Below are positions 5,916-10,496 of a DNA stretch of 10,496 nucleotides, piece after piece (within the stretch, counting starts at the first letter, position 1; every line of letters starts with the position of its first letter). Source of the DNA: Phoronis ovalis. Taxonomy: Eukaryota > Phoronida > Phoronidae. Location: contig JAOXYB010063034.1 in the NCBI GenBank assembly GCA_028565635.1, positions 1 to 10,496 on the forward strand, read 5' to 3'. Under the pieces are notes generated by a model. The model was not told the origin of the DNA. It saw only the letters and a list, made by a program, of their open reading frames with translations, and did not search any database. Made by a program: the position numbers and the translations under genes.

Positions 5916-8900
5916 GTACACATAATTATTTATTAAGTCTTCTATAATTTGCACGATTAAGATATCAATTTGACTCACTGAAACATGGATTATGTGGTTA
6001 CGTTGACTGTCGGGACATTATGATGTTGATAAGTCTGGAGGATCACATACAACGATGATGCAGATATTTTAGGGAGTTGTGTTTTCAGGCTTATTTAATA
6101 AAACTGAATGAGGTTGCCTTTGAACGTTGCACGGCTGCTGTACATACTAGTAATGCTTGCATTTTCTTCATGTGTTTGAAAGAAAAAACATCTTTTTTCT
6201 GTTGGTACATGTGTTAGTTCTGCAATCCAAATTATGAAGATGGTGATGTAGTGAACAAATGAAATGTAGTGAACTATGCTTGTTTTTCTTAATGTTGCTC
6301 TGCTGTAATTGTTGCTTTTTCAGGTCGTGCAAAGATCCGAAAAGGAAAGGATTGGTAAGTGTGTGTATGTTCTCTCATTTCCTCTAAATAAATGTCTATA
6401 TTAATTGAATTGTCATTGCCCCAAAACTGGTTGCAAGATAGTGTGTTCATGTCTATTACAGAGTGTGTGAAGCACAGTACTTGTTTATGGCCAAGCATAC
6501 AAGTAATATTGTAGCCTATGGCAGTGTTGTGTGTTAATTATCGTGAGTAGTAATATAGTCATGTTTGTTGATTTTTATAGGAAGCAAAAGATGAAAAAGA
6601 GGACAAAGCACCTGTGTCCCGGCCTCCAAGGAAGAAAAATACCAGAAAAGCTAATGAAACAAACAAAGGTAATTTTGTGCAGTGATCGACATCCAAATGT
6701 CAATCTTTATATGAGAATCTCTGACAGTATACAAATAATGGATGATGAACATGCGGTGGTATACTGCATTGTGCTGGAATATTTTGTACAATTAATTTTA
6801 TACACTTTGGTTTCCCCCTCCCTACTCATACCTGTGAAGATTGACTAACATCTACAATAGAGGATGGAATTTTAACCAAGTTACTTGAACTATGCTGAAA
6901 TTAAATTATTTCTATTGAAATATGGATATATCGCTTTTTATCTATTGAATTTCGACATAATCAGAGTAACTTGGTTATATTATCATCATTTATTGTAACT
7001 TATTAGTCGTTCTTCACAGAAATGAATAGGGAGTCAAAACCAAAAGGAGTCATAAGTGAGTCTGAGGCCTAAAGGGTGTATGAGAGGACTCACACTGCTA
7101 AGCAACAATTAAAAATAAAATCTAGTTTGTTTCTTTGTATGCTGCCTTATCTATTAATTTATTTTGTATCTGTATGCAGGAAGCAGGCTTCAACCAAAAA
7201 GAAACACCAGACAAAATTCATCATCGCTAAATGATAACAGTAATGTCAGATATGATTTTAGTGATATTGAAAAACATTCTCTGATTATTTCTGATTCACC
7301 AGCAACGAGAGAACCATGTCACTGTAAGTAATGTGAAACAGTGTGAATTAAGTTTAGTATAATGTACCAAATCTTGGTAACAATTTACATTAGTCATGTG
7401 TATATAACTTTTGCAAGATTTATTAAGTACTTATTAATGCAAAAGTTTAGGTTGCTTGCATGTGCATCTGCAAAAGTTTAGGTTGCCTGCATGTGCATCT
7501 GCAAAAAATTAGGTTGTTTGCTTGTGCATCTGCAAAAGTTTAGGTTTCCTGTATGTGCATCTGTAAAGGTGTAGGCTGTCTGCATGTGCATCTGCAAAAG
7601 TTTAGGTTGCCTGCATGCGCATCTGCAAAGGTTTGGGTTGCCTGCAAGTGTCCCTGCACAGGTTTGGGTTGCCTGCAAGTGACCCTGCAAAGATTTGGGT
7701 TGCCTTCATGTGAATCTGCAAAAGTATAAGTTGTCTATTGTCTACTACATATTAAACTGCGCTTGCAAATGAGATATTTATAGCAGATTTATATTTAATA
7801 CTAAATGCAGGTGATTGCGATGAAAAGCATAGATAAGATAAAAAATATACAAAATGTTTGCAAGAACATTAAGTGATAACTCATTTGTGATTTGTTTCAT
7901 ATTGCAGCTGCAGAACTGAGTAAACGTAGAAGACGAAAATCCCTTGCAAGGACAATTATAACTGTAGCTACTAGTACACCCAATAGAATATGCTCAACTC
8001 TGGAAAAATTACATTTGTCAAATATACAGAACTCGCATGTGAACAGCCCAGAGGTCCGTTATCCATTACGAGACAAAAGTAATACTTGCCATAAAAATCA
8101 AACTAATTGTTGTGACGGTGATAGACTTACCGTTGAAACAAATACAGCTCTATCAGCATCAAGGAGTAACACTTGTTCAAAATCACAGTTGGAAGAATCA
8201 AAGTCAAGTGGTAAAATAAAATATAATTTACGCAATCATACAGGTGACGATGGAAAGTCACGCTACAATGAGCATTATGATCCTTCTGCAGATTTATTTG
8301 CAGATAGTGTCGAGAATAGTATGCATGTTAGCACAAGGCGAAGTAAACGTCTTCGAAATCATGATAAATCTAAAACTGTTGATTATAGTTGCGTATCAGA
8401 TGACTTATTTGAATCTGCTACTGATAATATTGTTGATGCAAATATGGCACCATCTGACATTGAAGATATTGAACTGTCTGCAATAGAGGAGGATTCAGTA
8501 TTAGATGTTTCAGAGTTATCTCCCGATAAAAAAATGAAAGAAGATGATGGTAGGGATAAGAAGCATATTTATAAAGGTAATCAATTTGAATGTAGAATCT
8601 CATGAATATTGCATACTGTCTTATTGTAGTTTTATTCCTGTTCTTTGTTTTTTATGATAAAGTTTATAGTGTTCATATATTTCAAGATTTCTACTTTCCT
8701 GTTACTATCCATTTTTTTTGGAAATTCATGCGAAATACTAAAAATGCAAAGTTAAAATATATAAGTTGCGCACATAAGTAATACTCTTGCTTTGATTAAT
8801 ATATAATTATAGAACTAATAAATAATCAAGTACTACAAGTGATCATAACACCATATATGGAAGAAGCGAATGAGTCTGTTACCTCGGAAAGTAATGTCCG

Positions 8901-10103
8901 TGATAATGACAAAACTGGTGAAGATGATGAATCTGGCTCATCATCATCATGTGATGAAAGTGAAGAGGAAAGTGATGAAGATGCAGAAGATGATAATAGT
9001 GACTCGGAAGCATCGTTGTCGGCATCAGATGAAGAATCAAATTCTGAAGATGAAGAAGGTAATATCTACGAAAGATGCATTTTTCTTATGTCCAGTTAAT
9101 ACCTTACAAACTCAAAGCATATAAAATCACTATTCTTGCAATGTTCAGTAGTTTAGTTGTACATGAAATCCTGGTATTACATCGCTGTAAGATACATAGC
9201 TTTACGTATTTTTCTTTCTAAAATGTGTATAAATTTTAGAAATGTAAGTATAAACCTTAATCGGTGAGTACTGTTTCAGTTTTTCTCAATCCTAATTGAT
9301 GGACGAAATTTGTAATTACAGTAACTAGCAAGCATCCTTCATAATAATAATTTTACCAACATATGGGTACGATTTGATGTTTAATATTAAAAGACATTGT
9401 ATTTACTGTCTTATTATATTTTTAGAAAGCATGGAAGAATCCATATATATGTTAGCTGAAAACGAAAAGCAAACCCCATCTCCTTGTTATGTAACGCCAC
9501 CTAGTTCAAACAGAATCTCACTCCGCAGTGGTGGAAGCAAGAAATCTTCATCAGATATTTCATTTCTTGGAAATGATAGAAAAAGGTTTGAAGAGTCAAG
9601 TTCTTCTGTGAAAGATTTAAAAAAGGATCTTGATGAAACTTGTAGGTCATTTAAGGTTAGTCACTTGTCACATTTATTTAAGCACAAGACATATTCTTGG
9701 CTACCCTAACAGATAGAGCCAAAAAAATAAATTACCAGGATATCAACCAGTATTTTTAAATAGAACTATTTTCTGGATGTCCATACTACTCATAATTTTT
9801 GAAACTTGAATGAAATAATAATGCTTGATATACCACTAGTTTTCTGTTGTGACTACAGTAGGTGCCAGTATTTTGCATATGTTTGCTAAAACTCTGTATT
9901 GTAGTCTGTTTTTTCTGCTGTGTGTGTTTAAATTATATTTTATGTTGTTTATCTGTCATTTAATACTTTCTGAACTTTTGCTAGGGATTACTTACTCCAG
10001 TAAGGACAAGACGAACAAAAAAAGAAATCCCACCTAAAGCCAAGCTTCTATTCCAGTGCGAACAGGAAGAATTCATATCATTTGTAGAATGTATCCCGAC
10101 CAG
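5728..10103 (+). CDS. HASPIN: Haspin (histone H3 Thr3 kinase), N-terminal regulatory region, eight exons, kinase domain beyond window
   Basis: Haspin phosphorylates H3 Thr3 at mitotic centromeres to recruit the Aurora B complex, and its N-terminus also binds PDS5 to protect cohesion. Joining 5728-5915, 6324-6354, 6581-6668, 7180-7323, 7908-8576, 8813-9058, 9426-9655 and 9985-10103 gives one open frame of 571 codons plus two bases. GRFGRTYGR (3-11) followed by FSSSDGSIS matches the haspin start (RTYG, then F-x-SS...SI). C557-x-Q559-x5-F565-x2-C568-x-P570-T571 matches the segment just before the haspin glycine loop. Between them: basic KRRRRK (156-161), STP (173-175), Ser/Asp/Glu-rich 410-456, basic 538-552. 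Length fits a haspin N-terminus. An in-frame TAA directly precedes the ATG. Wapl shares the RTYG-type motif but not the C-terminal signature. Confidence 0.83.
5916..6323 (+). other. Haspin intron 1
   Basis: 408-base GT...AG intron. No additional exon, repeat or RNA gene was seen. Confidence 0.75.
6324..6354 (+). CDS. HASPIN: Haspin coding exon 2 (31 bases)
   Basis: Very short exon between TTGCTTTTTCAG and the perfect donor ATTG|GTAAGT. Encodes the end of Arg63 and ten basic residues (SCKDPKRKGL, 64-73). Leaves in phase 0, which the next exon needs. Strong signals on both sides make it convincing despite its size. Confidence 0.8.
6355..6580 (+). other. Haspin intron 2
   Basis: 226-base GT...AG intron between exons 2 and 3. 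Nothing further recognised in it. Confidence 0.75.
6581..6668 (+). CDS. HASPIN: Haspin coding exon 3
   Basis: Acceptor GATTTTTATAG, donor AAAG|GTAATT. Encodes 29 codons plus one base (74-102), rich in Lys, Arg, Glu and Asp with RPPRKK (87-92), disordered in character. Open in the frame set by exon 2. Confidence 0.78.
6861..6990. repeat. Inverted repeat, MITE-like, in haspin intron 3
   Basis: AACCAAGTTAC (6874-6884) is mirrored exactly by GTAACTTGGTT (6966-6976). The match continues inward with a few mismatches (TATGCTGAAATT against AATTTCGACATA) for about 29 bases per arm, and more weakly outward. The loop has the direct repeat TCTATTGAA (about 6911 and 6941). The transcript could form a long hairpin. 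No clear target-site duplication was found, so its class is open. Confidence 0.65.
7020..7055 (+). CDS. HASPIN: Candidate optional 36-base exon of haspin
   Basis: Lies between exons 3 and 4, with an acceptor (TCGTTCTTCACAG) and a strong donor (ATAA|GTGAGT). Entering in phase 1 it reads E-M-N-R-E-S-K-P-K-G-V-I and leaves in phase 1, so including or skipping it keeps the frame; the codon at the downstream junction changes from Gly to Arg (A|GA). The residues are of the same charged type as the neighbouring exons. It may be constitutive, alternative or a chance match. Confidence 0.45.
7180..7323 (+). CDS. HASPIN: Haspin coding exon 4
   Basis: Acceptor TGTATGCAG, donor CACT|GTAAGT. Encodes residues 103-150 plus one base: a basic start (SRLQPKRNTR) and then SLIISDSP (136-143), a hydrophobic run followed by Asp and Ser that resembles a SUMO-interacting motif. 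Confidence 0.8.
7324..7907 (+). other. Haspin intron 4
   Basis: 584-base GT...AG intron, over half of which is the 31-bp minisatellite. No further exon seen. Confidence 0.75.
7439..7748. repeat. Minisatellite, 31-bp unit, nine full copies and a partial tenth
   Basis: Consensus GCAAAAGTTTAGGTTGCCTGCATGTGCATCT-type units (quoted in parts: GCAAAAGTTTAGG, TTGCCTGCATGTGCATCT) start at 7439, 7470, 7501, 7532, 7563, 7594, 7625, 7656 and 7687, every one exactly 31 bases, with a decayed tenth from 7718. Units 7 and 8 form a distinct subtype (TTTGGGTTGCCTGCAAGTG..CCCT); unit 9 is intermediate. There are no spacers, so this is not a CRISPR array. It sits in intron 4 of haspin. The open minus frame over it is a by-product of the repeat. 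Confidence 0.95.
7908..8576 (+). CDS. HASPIN: Haspin coding exon 5 (largest)
   Basis: Acceptor TTTCATATTGCAG (AG 7906-7907), donor AAAG|GTAATC. Encodes residues 151-373. It opens with a basic cluster KRRRRK (156-161), a likely nuclear localisation signal, then TSTPNR (172-177), a CDK-type site that is also an S-T-P polo-box docking form. Further on are RYPLRD (201-206), KYNLRN (255-260), RRSKRLRNH (294-302), an acidic stretch about 314-350 and SPDKK (355-359). A second AG six bases into the exon would create a stop and is not used. Confidence 0.85.
8813..9058 (+). CDS. HASPIN: Haspin coding exon 6 (acidic serine-rich)
   Basis: Acceptor ATATAATTATAG, donor GAAG|GTAATA. Encodes residues 374-455 plus one base. 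After a hydrophobic start (QVLQVIITPYM) it is dominated by Ser, Asp and Glu from 410, with many S-D-E and S-E-D-E casein kinase 2-type sites. 246 bases long with equal entry and exit phase, so it could be skipped without a frameshift. Confidence 0.82.
9059..9425 (+). other. Haspin intron 6
   Basis: 367-base AT-rich GT...AG intron. Nothing else recognised. Confidence 0.75.
9426..9655 (+). CDS. HASPIN: Haspin coding exon 7
   Basis: Acceptor TTATATTTTTAG, donor AAG|GTTAGT. Encodes residues 456-532: TPSP (472-475) and VTPP (478-481) sites, RISLR (485-489) echoing the earlier x-L-R motifs, a polyserine stretch, and a charged end (VKDLKKDLDE) with helix-forming character. Confidence 0.82.
9656..9984 (+). 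other. Haspin intron 7
   Basis: 329-base GT...AG intron. An acceptor-like TGTTGTGACTACAG ends at about 9859 but is not followed by a supported exon. Confidence 0.7.
9985..10103 (+). CDS. HASPIN: Haspin coding exon 8 (segment just before the kinase domain)
   Basis: Acceptor GAACTTTTGCTAG, donor CCAG|GTGTGT. Encodes residues 533-571 plus AG of the next codon (Ser or Arg). TPVRTRRTKKE (536-546) is a CDK-type site within a basic patch, followed by C557-E-Q559, F565, and ECIPT (567-571). That spacing matches the sequence immediately ahead of the glycine-rich loop in haspins. The kinase core should begin within a few residues in the next exon, outside the window. Confidence 0.85.
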
Positions 10104-10496
10104 GTGTGTAGATAACATAATATGCTTATTGTGTGTGTGTGTTAGAACTGCCAATATTTGGCTATAGTGGGGCATTCAACTAAAACAGTTTTGAGAATAG
10201 GAACCTTTCTGCACCGGTAGGTAGCATGTGACCATGAAAGCGTATGACAAGACTTCTGGAGCGGCCACTTTTTCTCTCGCTTTGATGCAAAAACATGTCC
10301 ATAACTCCAAATGTATGAATAAACTGGGAAACATTTTGGAGAGGAAACATAGCCAGCAGTGTATTCTTCAAAATTCTTGTATTTATCAAAGAATCTGTCT
10401 ACTTTGAGAAGTCTGTGGAACTAGACGGCACCCGTGGTAAACCACAGATCTTGATAGAGATGTAGGTCACGTAAGGCCGACTTCAGACATGTTCAC
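10104..10496 (+). other. Haspin intron 8 (incomplete)
   Basis: Begins GTGTGT. Contains a short GT microsatellite (about 10131-10142) and a small stem TCTGTGG/CCACAGA (about 10412-10448). I checked all three plus frames for a glycine-rich loop or other kinase motif and found none, so the kinase domain starts beyond the window. Confidence 0.65.

Larger units (their letters stand above)
6669..7179 (+). other. Haspin intron 3
   Basis: 511-base GT...AG intron, or two introns if the 36-base candidate exon at 7020-7055 is used. It also contains the inverted repeat at 6861-6990. Confidence 0.65.

Noticed and set aside
7478-7690. 70-residue open frame on the minus strand with periodic residues
   Set aside because: It is simply a translation of the 31-bp minisatellite; three units make 31 codons, so the frame stays open without selection.
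7439-7748. CRISPR-like regular repeat array
   Set aside because: The 31-base units are contiguous with no unique spacers, and the window is animal DNA.
7908-7913. Alternative acceptor six bases downstream of the exon 5 acceptor
   Set aside because: Using AG at 7912-7913 would join T to AA and create a stop codon at the junction.
8244-8603. Other-frame ORFs overlapping exon 5, on both strands
   Set aside because: Shadows of the haspin reading frame; they lack splice support and have compositions dictated by the coding frame.
8870-9124. Met/Lys/His-rich frame over exon 6
   Set aside because: Off-frame reading of the GAT/GAA/TCA-rich acidic exon; the in-phase frame continues through both splice junctions.
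10180-10389. 69-residue minus-strand frame in the last intron
   Set aside because: No domain, no splice signals, lies within the inferred haspin intron 8.

Overview
The window looks like nuclear DNA of an animal, probably an invertebrate. It is AT-rich (roughly two thirds A+T by eye). Its coding sequence is split into short exons with GT...AG introns, and the introns carry MITE-like inverted repeats and a minisatellite. The exon/intron form of the main gene argues against a placental mammal, where this gene is a single-exon retrogene. A mollusc or other lophotrochozoan is a guess; nothing here fixes the taxon.

Layout. (1) 1-1819, minus strand: the 5' part of a gene for a Golgi carbohydrate sulfotransferase of the uronyl/heparan-sulfate 2-O-sulfotransferase family. 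One exon (1819-1537) gives the cytoplasmic tail, membrane anchor and stem. A second (1051-876) gives the PAPS-binding start of the catalytic domain. The rest lies beyond the left edge. (2) 1820-4137: gene-free upstream DNA with several diverged or tandem repeats, including two related blocks near 2073-2149 and 2505-2576. (3) 4138-4308: a possible promoter and noncoding first exon for the rightward gene, with CCAAT boxes, a GGCGCC element and a perfect 5' splice site. (4) 4309-5724: inferred 5'UTR intron with a TA-flanked MITE-like element (5281-5552), directly followed by a 146-bp segment that also occurs at 3250-3398. (5) 5728-10103, plus strand: eight exons in perfect phase (571 codons plus two bases) encoding the N-terminal regulatory half of haspin, the histone H3-Thr3 mitotic kinase. 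The first exon has the PDS5-binding-type motif RTYGR. The last carries the C-x-Q-x5-F-x2-C-x-P-T signature found just before the kinase domain. The kinase domain itself lies beyond the right edge.

The two genes are divergently arranged about 3.9 kb apart (ATG to ATG) and have no obvious functional link. The most useful points are the reconstruction and identification of haspin across introns, a previously unmarked 36-nt phase-neutral candidate exon (7020-7055), the short motifs in the otherwise disordered N-terminus, and the repeat structures in and upstream of the gene. I see no evidence for a wholly new biological system.
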